Below are positions 14,473-22,138 of a DNA stretch of 23,166 bases, piece by piece. The notes under the pieces are model-generated. The model saw nothing but the letters and a program-made list of their open reading frames with translations. It did no database searches and was not told where the DNA came from. The position numbers and the translations under genes were made by a program. The stretch covers positions 1 to 23,166 of the forward strand of contig JAFGCA010000292.1 of assembly GCA_016932895.1 (NCBI GenBank), in the 5' to 3' direction. Position 1 is the stretch's first letter. Each line of letters opens with the position of its first letter. Source of the stretch: Sedimentisphaerales bacterium. Lineage in GTDB: Bacteria; Planctomycetota; Phycisphaerae; Sedimentisphaerales; SG8-4.

Positions 14473-15636
14473 TTAGTTGCCTTGGTCCTGGTAGACGACC
14501 ACGCCGCCTACGATGGTGGCATGGACGGACCAATCCTCATTGAGCAAGACGAGGTCCGCGTCTTTGCCGGTCTCGATCGTGCCCTTGGTGTCCTGGAGAC
14601 CTAAGACGCCGGCGGCGTTTCGCGTCACGGTGTTCACTGCCTCGATCCGCGAACAGCCCGTGAAGTCCGTCAGCCGGGCGAGCATGCGATTGAGCCCCAG
14701 GGCGGTGCCGATGAGGGTGCCGTCTTCGTACCGGGCCGCTCCGTCTCTGGCTTCGTACTCGATGCCGTTGTAGACGTACTTGCCGTCCGGCAGGCCCAGG
14801 GCCTGCATACCGTCGGTGATTGTGACAAAACGGTCCGGTCCCAGCGTCCCGTACGCCAGGCGAACGACCGACGGGTGGATGTGAACGCCGTCGGTGATGA
14901 CCTGGCAGGTGATGTTGTCCGTCTCGAATATCGCGCCCAGCGGCCCCGGCGCACGGTGGTGAAGCGAAGGCATGGCGTTGAAGAGATGGGTGATGTGCGA
15001 GATCCCTGCTTCGAAGCCGCGCCGGGCGTCGTCATAGGTCGCCGCCGAGTGCCCCAGGCACGCGACGGTGCCTCGATCCGTCAGGGCCCTGATGATGTCG
15101 AGGTTGCCGGGCAGCTCGGGGGCAATGACCATCATCTTCAGGGTCTCGTCGGTGAGTCTGTAGATTTCCTCCAGTATGGCCGGAGAGGGGGAGGTGATAC
15201 ACGTCGGCTGGATCATGCCTCGTTTCTCCGGCGAGATGAAAGGGCTTTCCAGGTGAATGCCGAGGAGCCGGGCGCCGCCCAGATCGCGGTTGACGCAATC
15301 GGCTGCCACCGTCAGGTGGCGGTTCTCCTGTCCCGGCATGTACACGGTCGTGGCCAGGAAGCCCGTTACACCGAAGCGCGCACACGTTTTCGATATAGCC
15401 TCCAGCGCTTCCGGTGTCGCGTCGAGCGCATCGGCCCCGCCGGCGCCCTGGATGTGAACGTCGATCAGTCCGGGGGCGAGGATGCGTCCCCCGGCGTCAA
15501 GCACGCGGTCGGCGCGAACCGACGCAGACAGGTCGCCGATCTGCTCGATCGTGCCATCGCTGACGAGGACGGCGCAGGGACCGTCCGTCTCGGCGGCGTC
15601 ATACAATCTGGCGTTTCTGATAAGCAAGGATGCCAT
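14473..15636 (-). CDS. nagA: N-acetylglucosamine-6-phosphate deacetylase
   Basis: Amidohydrolase of 387 residues that removes acetate from GlcNAc-6-phosphate in amino sugar use and cell wall recycling. Visible landmarks: the N-terminal barrel strand PGLIDVHIQGAGG, the metal ligand Glu130 in HLESPF, His196 (CLGHSAATY), His217 (THLFNAM), the phosphate-site Arg229 and His252, and catalytic Asp275 in TITDG. Two positions differ from common NagA: HLEGPF is HLESPF and the usual KKGxH is KRGMI, so a substrate-binding His appears absent. The ATG at 15636 has AAGG eight bases upstream; a TTG two codons earlier was set aside. It stands alone, divergent from the flavodiiron operon; no nagB or transporter is seen. 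Confidence 0.88.
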   Translation of the reverse strand: MASLLIRNARLYDAAETDGPCAVLVSDGTIEQIGDLSASVRADRVLDAGGRILAPGLIDVHIQGAGGADALDATPEALEAISKTCARFGVTGFLATTVYMPGQENRHLTVAADCVNRDLGGARLLGIHLESPFISPEKRGMIQPTCITSPSPAILEEIYRLTDETLKMMVIAPELPGNLDIIRALTDRGTVACLGHSAATYDDARRGFEAGISHITHLFNAMPSLHHRAPGPLGAIFETDNITCQVITDGVHIHPSVVRLAYGTLGPDRFVTITDGMQALGLPDGKYVYNGIEYEARDGAARYEDGTLIGTALGLNRMLARLTDFTGCSRIEAVNTVTRNAAGVLGLQDTKGTIETGKDADLVLLNEDWSVHATIVGGVVVYQDQGN

Positions 15637-15719
15637 ATTCAAGCCTTACAAGTACGTTCCCATGGCGGTTCGTGAACAGACGATTGCCGGCAGCGCGACA
15701 ACGCTCGCTGGATTCTGGC

Positions 15720-15748
15720 ACAATACGGCATCCCGCCGCACATTGCAA
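15720..15748 (-). promoter_or_regulatory. Predicted sigma70 promoter of nagA
   Basis: On the minus strand TTGCAA (15748-15743), a 17-base spacer and TATTGT (15725-15720). The start near 15713 gives a leader of about 77 bases before the ATG at 15636. Confidence 0.55.
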
Positions 15749-15784
15749 GCACCGCGAGACGCATGTTGCCGGGGGCAGTTTTGA

Positions 15785-15813
15785 TTGACGCTCGGGGTCG
15801 CGTAGGCTATCGT
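15785..15813 (+). promoter_or_regulatory. Predicted sigma70 promoter of the fprA-argH-thiL-lyase-tsaE operon
   Basis: TTGACG (15785-15790), a 17-base spacer and TATCGT (15808-15813). Transcription near 15820 leaves about 75 bases before the GTG at 15895. It is divergent from the nagA promoter 36 bases away. Confidence 0.6.
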
Positions 15814-15894
15814 ACGACCTTTGGCCGGCGGATGCTTGCCAGTGGAGTATTCGGCCGACAAACGACTATGCTGTACAAGAGGAGAGATAGCACC

Positions 15895-17094
15895 GTGGAA
15901 TGTGGGATACCCCTTGTCGAGAACGTCTACTGGGTGGGAGTCAACGACCGCCGGACGGCTTTGTTTGAAGCCATCTGGCCCATTCCCAGGGGCATTTCGT
16001 ACAATTCGTATCTGATCCGGGACGAGAAAGTCGCCCTCATCGATACCGTCAAGGACCTGTCGGTGGGCAAATATCTGCAGAAGCTCCGGCATCTGACCGG
16101 GCCGGACCGGCGCATCGACTACCTGGTGATCAATCATTTGGAGCCCGACCATTCCGGCGCGGTGCCCATCCTCAAGCAGATCTTCCCCGAGATGCAAATC
16201 GTCGGCAACAAGAAGACCGCCGAATTCCTGGAGAACCTCTACGACATCAAGACCACTCACATTGTGCAGGACGGCGACAGCCTGAAACTGGGCGAGCGAA
16301 CCCTCCAGTTTCACCTGACTCCGATGGTTCACTGGCCCGAGACGATGATGACGTACGAAGCCTCGGCGGGAATTCTGTTCTCCGGCGACGCCTTCGGGGG
16401 ATTCGGCACGCTCGACGGCGGCATCTTCGACGATGAGGTGGACATCCACTACTTCGAGGACGAGATTCTGCGGTACTTCTCCAACATCGTGGGCAAGTAC
16501 GCTGCCATGGTTCAGAAGGCCATCAAGAAGCTCGGTCCTCTGGAGATCAAGATCGTCGCCTCGACGCACGGTCCGATCTGGCGCAGCGATCCGGGCCGAA
16601 TCATTGACCTGTACGACCGCTGGAGCCGGCACGAGGTCGAGCCGGGCGCGGTGGTGGCGTTTGCCTCGATGTACGGCAATACCGAGAAGATGGCCGAGGC
16701 CGTGGAACGCGGGCTCGCCGAGGGCGGGGTCACGACCGTTCGCGCCCACGACGTCTCGACCAGCCACGTTTCGTACGTGATCCGGGACGTCTGGCGGCAC
16801 AAGGGGCTCGTGTTAGGCAGCCCGACGTACGACGCCGGGGTCTTTCCGTGGATGGAGATGCTGCTGAAGCTGCTTGGCAGCAAGCGGCTTGGCAATCGGG
16901 TGGTCGGCATATTTGGCAGCCACGGCTGGGCCGGCGGGGCGGTCAAGGTCATGCGGAGGTTCGTGGAAGACGCTTCGCTGGAGTTGGTCGAGCCGGTTGT
17001 GGATGCCCGGTTTGCCGCGACGCCGGAACAGCTCGACAAATGTCGCGACCTGGGCCGGGCGCTGGCCGGGCGGGTCTGCCCGGAAGCGAAGTAG
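15895..17094 (+). CDS. fprA: Flavodiiron protein (A-type flavoprotein, O2/NO reductase)
   Basis: Cytosolic reductase of 399 residues that turns O2 into water and/or NO into N2O in anaerobes. The N-terminal beta-lactamase-like domain carries the di-iron ligands: His81, Glu83, Asp85 and His86 in NHLEPDHSG, His146 (MVHWPE), Asp165 (FSGDAFGGFGT) and His225 (STHGPIW). The C-terminal flavodoxin domain begins near 250 with the FMN loop SMYGNTEKM and later SPTYDAGVFPW and GSHGWAGGAV. There is no rubredoxin or NADH-oxidase extension (class A), so a separate electron donor is needed. GTG 15895 was chosen because GAGGAGA lies 10 bases upstream and the family starts at this point (ENVYWVGVNDRR); ATG 15868 and 15763 are inferior. 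Confidence 0.93.
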   Translation: MECGIPLVENVYWVGVNDRRTALFEAIWPIPRGISYNSYLIRDEKVALIDTVKDLSVGKYLQKLRHLTGPDRRIDYLVINHLEPDHSGAVPILKQIFPEMQIVGNKKTAEFLENLYDIKTTHIVQDGDSLKLGERTLQFHLTPMVHWPETMMTYEASAGILFSGDAFGGFGTLDGGIFDDEVDIHYFEDEILRYFSNIVGKYAAMVQKAIKKLGPLEIKIVASTHGPIWRSDPGRIIDLYDRWSRHEVEPGAVVAFASMYGNTEKMAEAVERGLAEGGVTTVRAHDVSTSHVSYVIRDVWRHKGLVLGSPTYDAGVFPWMEMLLKLLGSKRLGNRVVGIFGSHGWAGGAVKVMRRFVEDASLELVEPVVDARFAATPEQLDKCRDLGRALAGRVCPEAK

Positions 17095-17136
17095 TCGCCC
17101 CGACTTTGTTACGCCGGTGGTTTCGGAGTGAAACAA

Positions 17137-18525
17137 ATGGCAGAGAAACAGAGAAGCTGGGAAAAACGGCTCGCGTCGAGACCGGATGAATTGACGGTGG
17201 AGTACGTCGAGTCGCTCTCGTACGACACGCGTCTCTACAAGTACGATATCGTCGGCTCGATCGCGCACGCGCAGATGCTCGCCGAGTGCAAGCTCATCAC
17301 CCGGGCGGAGCTCAAAGCCATCAAGGAAGGGCTGATCGAGATCAGCGAAGACATCGAGGCGGGGCGCTTCACGTTCGACAAGGCCTGCGAAGACATTCAC
17401 ATGGCCGTCGAGGCGGCGCTGATCGAGAGGATCGGGGAGCCCGGCAAGAAGCTCCACACCGCGCGCAGCCGCAACGATCAGGTGGCCACCGATATCCGGC
17501 TCTGGCTCCGCGATCAGATCGAGACGCTCCAGGCCAGGATCGTGCGTTTGCAGAAAGCCTTCGTGCAGTTGGCCGGCAAGCACACCGGCGATCTGATGCC
17601 CGCGTACACGCACATGCAGCGGGCCCAGCCGATTGTCGTCGCCGCCTATCTGCTGAGCTTCGTGGAACAGCTCGAGCGCGACTTCACGCGCCTAAGCGAT
17701 TGCCGGGACCGGTTGAACGTCTCGCCGCTCGGGGCCGGTGCCATCGCGGGCACGACGCTGCCGATCGACCGGGAGAGCACCAGCAAGCAGCTTGGCTTCG
17801 CCGATCTCGCCTACAACAGCATCGACGCGGTCAGCGATCGGGATTTCTGCGCTGAATTCGTCTTCGACTGCGCGCTGATCGCGGCGCACCTGTCGCGCCT
17901 GGCCGAGGATTGGATCATCTATTCCACCAGCGAATTCAATTTCATTCGGATCGACGACGCCTTCTGCACCTCGTCGAGCATGATGCCTCAGAAGCGCAAT
18001 CCCGATGTGCTCGAGCTGATGCGGGGCAAGACGGGAACCGCGTACGGGTCTTTGATGGCGATGCTCACGCTGCTCAAGGCCCAGCCCTCCGGCTACAACC
18101 GCGATCTCCAGGAAGACAAAATCCACGTCTTCTCGGCGGCGGACACGACCGGGAACTCGCTGGAGATAGCAGCGGCCGTCGTCTCCCACACGGCCTTCCG
18201 GACGAAGGAGATCGCCGCGGGTTTGGATGCCGGTTTCCTCGATGCCACGGCTCTGGCCGAGTATCTGGTGCGCAAGGCGGTGCCGTTTCGCCAGGCGCAC
18301 GGTATCGTCGGGGGCCTGGTGGCCCATTGCGAGAAAGCCGGCAAGCCCTTGCGGGTGCTTTCACTGGACGAGTTCAAGGAGCATTCGCCCGCTATCGAGG
18401 AGGACGTCTACGACTTCTTGGGTGCGGCGAATGTCGTACAACGGTACGTCTCGACCGGTGCGGCCGGCTCCGAGCAGGCGCAGCGGCAGATCGCCTACTG
18501 GAAAAAACGCCTGGCGCAACGATGA
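17137..18525 (+). CDS. argH: Argininosuccinate lyase
   Basis: Last step of arginine synthesis: argininosuccinate to arginine and fumarate. The protein has 462 residues, normal for the fumarase/aspartase superfamily. Key segments are KKLHTARSRNDQVATD (104-119), THMQRAQP with catalytic His159, and the signature SSSMMPQKRNPD with catalytic Ser281. The start is the ATG at 17137 (GGAG eight bases upstream) rather than GTG 17128. It follows fprA by 42 bases that include a short hairpin AGTCG (17093-17097)/CGACT (17101-17105) and TTGTT, possibly a weak partial terminator. Its stop overlaps the thiL start (ATGA). argG is not in the window. Confidence 0.94.
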   Translation: MAEKQRSWEKRLASRPDELTVEYVESLSYDTRLYKYDIVGSIAHAQMLAECKLITRAELKAIKEGLIEISEDIEAGRFTFDKACEDIHMAVEAALIERIGEPGKKLHTARSRNDQVATDIRLWLRDQIETLQARIVRLQKAFVQLAGKHTGDLMPAYTHMQRAQPIVVAAYLLSFVEQLERDFTRLSDCRDRLNVSPLGAGAIAGTTLPIDRESTSKQLGFADLAYNSIDAVSDRDFCAEFVFDCALIAAHLSRLAEDWIIYSTSEFNFIRIDDAFCTSSSMMPQKRNPDVLELMRGKTGTAYGSLMAMLTLLKAQPSGYNRDLQEDKIHVFSAADTTGNSLEIAAAVVSHTAFRTKEIAAGLDAGFLDATALAEYLVRKAVPFRQAHGIVGGLVAHCEKAGKPLRVLSLDEFKEHSPAIEEDVYDFLGAANVVQRYVSTGAAGSEQAQRQIAYWKKRLAQR

Positions 18526-19460
18526 GTCCCACGGAAGACGACATCACGGCGTGGTTTGGGGCGCAGCGCGTCCTCTCTCCAGATCGCTTTCCGATAGGCA
18601 TCGGCGACGACATGGCGCAGATCGCCGTTGCGGAAGGGGTCTCGGTGCTGATCACCACCGACATGCTCCTGGACGGAACGCACTTCGACTTGAAAACGGC
18701 TACGTTGCAGCAGGCCGGCTACAAAGCGATGGCGACCAGCCTGAGTGATTGCGCCGCCATGGCGACGGTTCCGTTCGCGGCCGTGGTGGCCGTGGCGCTG
18801 CCGCCCGATTTCGGGGGCGCGCGGTTGAAGGAGCTGCATGCAGGCATCGTGCAGGCCGGCGACCGGTACGACTGTCCGCTCGTGGGTGGTGACATTACCT
18901 GCTGGCGAAGCGCCGGGGCCCTGGCGGTTTCGGTGGCCATGCTGAGCAAGCCGGGCGATTGTGCTCCCGTGCGCCGCGACGGCGCCCGAGCGGGGGACGT
19001 GATCTGCGTCACGGGCTCATTGGGCGGGTCCGGCCGGGGCCGGCATCTGGACTTCACGCCGCGCGTCAGGGAAGCCTTGGCGATCGCGCAGGCGGTCCGC
19101 CTGCATGCCATGATCGACATCAGCGACGGACTCAGCACCGACCTGAATCGCATCTGCCGGCAGAGCGGAGTCGGAGCGATTCTCGATGCGTCGTCCATTC
19201 CGATCTCAGCGGCGGCGCAAGGCGAGTCCGACCCGCTGGCGGCGGCCCTCAACGAAGGGGAGGACTTCGAGCTGTTGTTTACGCTGACGCCCGAGCAGTG
19301 GGAGAAGCTGCGCCGGTCGTGGAACGCCTGCGTGCCCATTACGGAAATCGGCAACGTGACCGCCGAGCCGGGTATGCGAATCGTAATGCCAAACGGGTCG
19401 CGGCGGGAGTTGAAGCCGAGCGGCTACGATCATCTCGGCGATCCGTCTCGGCCGGCCTGA
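18522..19460 (+). CDS. thiL: Thiamine-monophosphate kinase
   Basis: Phosphorylates thiamine monophosphate to thiamine diphosphate with ATP; 312 residues. The family's metal and nucleotide segments are present: GIGDD (26-30), TTDMLLDGTHF, YKAMATSLSDCAAM, VGGDIT and DISDGLSTDL. The first reads GIGDDMA where most have GIGDDAA, a mild change. Its ATG overlaps the argH stop by 4 bases, so argH and thiL are translationally coupled. In many bacteria thiL is followed directly by tsaE; here a lyase gene lies between. Confidence 0.9.
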   Translation: MSPTEDDITAWFGAQRVLSPDRFPIGIGDDMAQIAVAEGVSVLITTDMLLDGTHFDLKTATLQQAGYKAMATSLSDCAAMATVPFAAVVAVALPPDFGGARLKELHAGIVQAGDRYDCPLVGGDITCWRSAGALAVSVAMLSKPGDCAPVRRDGARAGDVICVTGSLGGSGRGRHLDFTPRVREALAIAQAVRLHAMIDISDGLSTDLNRICRQSGVGAILDASSIPISAAAQGESDPLAAALNEGEDFELLFTLTPEQWEKLRRSWNACVPITEIGNVTAEPGMRIVMPNGSRRELKPSGYDHLGDPSRPA

Positions 19461-19488
19461 CGGGAAAACAAGCGAAGGAGAGACAGAC

Positions 19489-21195
19489 ATGATGGTACCG
19501 AAGCCGGTCATAGGTGTTGCCGTGACAACGATGTTGTCTCTGGCCTGCGCCGCGGGCGCCGAGAAGCTTGACAGGGGGCTGGTAGCTCTGCGGCAGGACG
19601 AGGGTTCGGTTTTTCTCAGTTGGCGTCTGTTTGCCGATGATCCCGCCGGCATTACGTTCGCCGTCGTCCGCCAGGACGAGCGAGACGCGGGCGATTCCCA
19701 GGTTCCTGTCACCAAAGACGCGTATCGCCTCACAAATTGCGTGGATCGAAAGGCACCCGAGAAGACGTGTCTGTACGAGCTGTATGTCTGCGCGAACGGG
19801 CGCCGCGCCGAGAGGCCGGCCGCGAGTGTTCGGGTAGCGCCGTCGGATTCTGCGAAACCGTATCTGAGCGTCCCGCTGCAGGGTGATTACGATTTCCAAA
19901 AAGTCGGCGTGGGCGACCTCGACGGAGACGGCTCGCTGGAGTTTGTGATCAAGCAGCCGAACTTCAACACCGATCCCTATCAGCGCCCCGGGTACTGGAA
20001 GCCGAGCACGACGACCTACAAGATCGAGGCGTACCGGGTCGACGGCGCCATGATGTGGCGTCACGATATGGGCTGGTCGATCGAGGCGGGAATATGGTAC
20101 TCGCCCTGGGTGGTCTACGACGTGGATGGTGACGGCAAGGCCGAGGTCTACTGCAAGGCGGGGCAGGGCGACCCCCGTGACGAGAAGGGGCTGGTGCAGA
20201 AAGGGCCCGAGTATCTCGTCAAGCTGGACGGCCAGACGGGTCGCATCGTGGCAAGGGCCCCCTGGTTGAGCCGGGAGGGCTTCTCGGACTACAACTACTA
20301 CTGCCGCAACTTCCTGACGGTAGCGTATCTCAATGGCGAGGCGCCGTCGCTGATTATGCAGCGGGGCACGTACCGGTTGATCAAGACCGAGGCCCTGGAC
20401 AAGGACTTCCGCCGGATCTGGTATTGGGATTCCACCCGGGAGAAAGCCCGGTATGCGGGGCAGGGCTCGCACGGTTTGATCTCGGCCGACGTGGACGAAG
20501 ACGGACGCGATGAGCTCGTCCTCGGCGCCGCCGTCCTGGACGATGACGGCAGGGGACTCTGGACTTTGGAAATGGGCCATCCCGACGTCTGCTACGTGGC
20601 TGACGTTCATCCGGAGAACCCGGGGCTCGAGGTCTTCTACGGTTTCGAGAGCCGACAGAAGACCGATGGTCTCTGCGTGGTGGACGCCGCGACCGGGCGA
20701 AAGCTGTGGACCCATAAGGAGCCGACGCGCCACCTGCACGGCCAGGGCATGGCCGGCGACGTCCTGGCCGAGCATGCGGGCATGGAAGTCCTCGCGGGCG
20801 AGCGGGATTTTCCCCAGCGCTGGTTCTACAGCGCCTCGGGCAAGCTGATCGAGCTGAGGCAAGAGGGAACGCTGACGCCGCGTCCGGTATGGTGGGATGC
20901 GGACGAGCAGAAGGAAGTGGTTGTCAGCGGCGCCGTTCGGGATTGGGACGGTCCGCCCCTGCAGAAGCTCGAGGGACGCGTCATCGCCGTAATGGATTGT
21001 TTAGGGGACTATCGCGAAGAGGTCATCACAAGCTTGAAAGGCGAGATGCGCATTTACTCCACAACCGTACCGACCGCACAGCGGCGCCCGTGCCTGCTGC
21101 AGGACCATCACTATCGGATGGGCGTGGTGGCGCAGACCATGGGCTACTATTATCCGGCCCAACTCGGCGCAACGCCGCCAGGAACCTTGCGCTAA
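19489..21195 (+). CDS. Secreted PL11-family rhamnogalacturonan lyase
   Basis: Polysaccharide lyase of 568 residues, predicted to cut rhamnogalacturonan-I by beta-elimination (YesW/YesX-like). A signal peptide (1-24, ending CAAGA) precedes LDRGLVAL and SWRLFADDP, the typical PL11 start. The beta-propeller carries calcium-binding loops VGDLDGDGSLEFV (~141-153), VYDVDGDGKAEVYCK (~209-223) and ADVDEDGRDELV; TYKIEAYRVDG and HDMGWSIEAGIWYSPW are signatures. The C-terminus (DCLGDYREEVITS to RRPCLLQDHHYRMGVVAQTMGYY) matches the family end, so it looks intact though at the short side. AAGGAG lies 8 bases before the ATG. It sits 28 bases after thiL and 8 before tsaE, a surprising place for a catabolic exoenzyme. 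No regulator or transporter adjoins it. Confidence 0.85.
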   Translation: MMVPKPVIGVAVTTMLSLACAAGAEKLDRGLVALRQDEGSVFLSWRLFADDPAGITFAVVRQDERDAGDSQVPVTKDAYRLTNCVDRKAPEKTCLYELYVCANGRRAERPAASVRVAPSDSAKPYLSVPLQGDYDFQKVGVGDLDGDGSLEFVIKQPNFNTDPYQRPGYWKPSTTTYKIEAYRVDGAMMWRHDMGWSIEAGIWYSPWVVYDVDGDGKAEVYCKAGQGDPRDEKGLVQKGPEYLVKLDGQTGRIVARAPWLSREGFSDYNYYCRNFLTVAYLNGEAPSLIMQRGTYRLIKTEALDKDFRRIWYWDSTREKARYAGQGSHGLISADVDEDGRDELVLGAAVLDDDGRGLWTLEMGHPDVCYVADVHPENPGLEVFYGFESRQKTDGLCVVDAATGRKLWTHKEPTRHLHGQGMAGDVLAEHAGMEVLAGERDFPQRWFYSASGKLIELRQEGTLTPRPVWWDADEQKEVVVSGAVRDWDGPPLQKLEGRVIAVMDCLGDYREEVITSLKGEMRIYSTTVPTAQRRPCLLQDHHYRMGVVAQTMGYYYPAQLGATPPGTLR

Positions 21196-21203
21196 AGAGG
21201 ATT

Positions 21204-21653
21204 ATGGACACGACGATCACATCTCATTCGTCCGAAGAAACGATTCTACTCGGACGCAGCATCGGCCGTCAGCTTCGCGGCGGCGAAATCTTTGCGATCT
21301 GCGGGCCGTTGGGCAGCGGCAAGACGCATCTTATTAAAGGTATCGCCACCGGCGCCGGCGCCGAAGACCGCAAGGCCGTTACCAGCCCTACATTCGTTAT
21401 CGTCAATCAATACGCCGGCCGGTTCGATTTGTACCACATCGACGCCTATCGCCTGGATTCCGTGGCCGAGTTCGAGATGCTCGGCTTCGACGACTTCTGC
21501 TACGGCGAATCCGTCGTTCTGATCGAATGGGCGGACAAGGTCGAGGCGGCCCTGCACGGCGTCGATTGCATCGGCGTCGAATTGCGCCACGTCGATGAGC
21601 ACACCCGGACCGTCGATCTCCGCCATCTCCCGGCGTACCTCCGCGTGTCATAG
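21204..21653 (+). CDS. tsaE: tRNA t6A biosynthesis ATPase TsaE
   Basis: P-loop ATPase that cycles the TsaD-TsaB complex in placing threonylcarbamoyl on A37 of ANN-decoding tRNAs; it uses the TC-AMP made by TsaC, also encoded in this window. The protein has 149 residues. The Walker A motif GPLGSGKT is at 34-41, followed by SPTFVIVNQY and FDLYHIDAYRL, and the conserved VLIEWADKV near the end. GAGG lies about 4 bases before the ATG and the lyase stop only 8 bases upstream. It closes the operon; a T-run (21655-21661) just after the stop with a weak ACCT/AGGT stem may end transcription. tsaB and tsaD are not in the window. Confidence 0.92.
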   Translation: MDTTITSHSSEETILLGRSIGRQLRGGEIFAICGPLGSGKTHLIKGIATGAGAEDRKAVTSPTFVIVNQYAGRFDLYHIDAYRLDSVAEFEMLGFDDFCYGESVVLIEWADKVEAALHGVDCIGVELRHVDEHTRTVDLRHLPAYLRVS

Positions 21654-21725
21654 GTTTTTTTCGGTCGGTCGTTGAGGGGCAGTCGTCATTTGCCTGATAT
21701 GGATTGTGGAGGTTCTGCGCCAATT

Positions 21726-21762
21726 GTCATCCTTCACTCCGCCGCGCTTCGTTCAGGATGAC
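21726..21762. repeat. REP-like palindrome (GTCATCC/GGATGAC type)
   Basis: GTCATCC (21726-21732) is inverted at 21756-21762 (GGATGAC) around a GC-rich centre containing CGCTTCGTTCA. It belongs to the common 'gtcatcctgaacgaagcg' class of dispersed intergenic repeats. It differs in sequence from the one at 14369, so the genome probably holds at least two classes. Confidence 0.6.
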
Positions 21763-21832
21763 GGAGTCCCGATGCGCATGACGTTTTCCTGGCCCGTTTT
21801 GCAGCACGCGCGTTTTTTTTGCCCTCCGCTTT

Positions 21833-21861
21833 TTGGCACCCCGGATTGTGTTTTCTATAGT
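21833..21861 (+). promoter_or_regulatory. Predicted sigma70 promoter of the pseudopilin genes
   Basis: TTGGCA (21833-21838), a 17-base spacer and TATAGT (21856-21861); each hexamer differs from consensus at one position. The start near 21868 implies an unusually long leader of about 270 bases before the ATG at 22139. Confidence 0.6.
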
Positions 21862-21867
21862 TTGGTT

Positions 21868-22138
21868 GGACTGAGCGGGAGCCGCAGATAAGGCGGTTCG
21901 GTCGATTTCCGGGCCGTCACCTTTAGGGCTTCCACGTACGTCAGGCAAAGGGATGAATCGCCAAAGCAGTACGCCTGGAAAGAAACGACATGATCCAACT
22001 TTTTTTGGAGGACCCGCAGCCCACGCAATCCGAAGCAATCAAGTAGTACATCGATTCAGTCGATAACAGAACCAAACGTATTTTTCCTGTTTTAGTGGCA
22101 ACAAGTTTCAATTTACTCAACCTGAGGAGGAAAACAAG
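21868..22138 (+). promoter_or_regulatory. Long structured 5' leader of the pseudopilin genes, possible regulatory RNA
   Basis: No coding frame is convincing here. A 7-bp hairpin GAGCCGC (21879-21885)/GCGGTTC (21893-21899) is clear. Further on CAGGC (21942-21946) can pair with GCCTG (21973-21977) around a loop with CAAA and CAAAGC, and CGTAC (21935-21939) can pair with GTACG (21969-21973) instead. TCCAA/TTGGA (21994-22007) encloses most of a T-run. The last 100 bases are AT-rich and unstructured up to the GAGGAGG ribosome binding site. The mix of alternative pairings suggests a riboswitch or attenuator, but I recognise no known class. Confidence 0.35.

Noticed and set aside
15646..16800. Open frame of 384 codons antisense to the flavodiiron gene
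   Set aside because: It is opposite a protein with all di-iron ligands in place and covers the nagA and fprA promoters; no motif supports it.
19339..20862. Open frame of 507 codons antisense to the PL11 lyase and thiL end
   Set aside because: Both sense genes are supported by motifs and ribosome binding sites; this frame has no recognisable domain.
21868..22010. Canonical GEMM (c-di-GMP-I) riboswitch before the pilins
   Set aside because: The CAAA and CAAAGC motifs suggested it, but the GAAA-capped hairpin between them and the downstream tetraloop receptor helix are missing. Only an unclassified structured leader is claimed.
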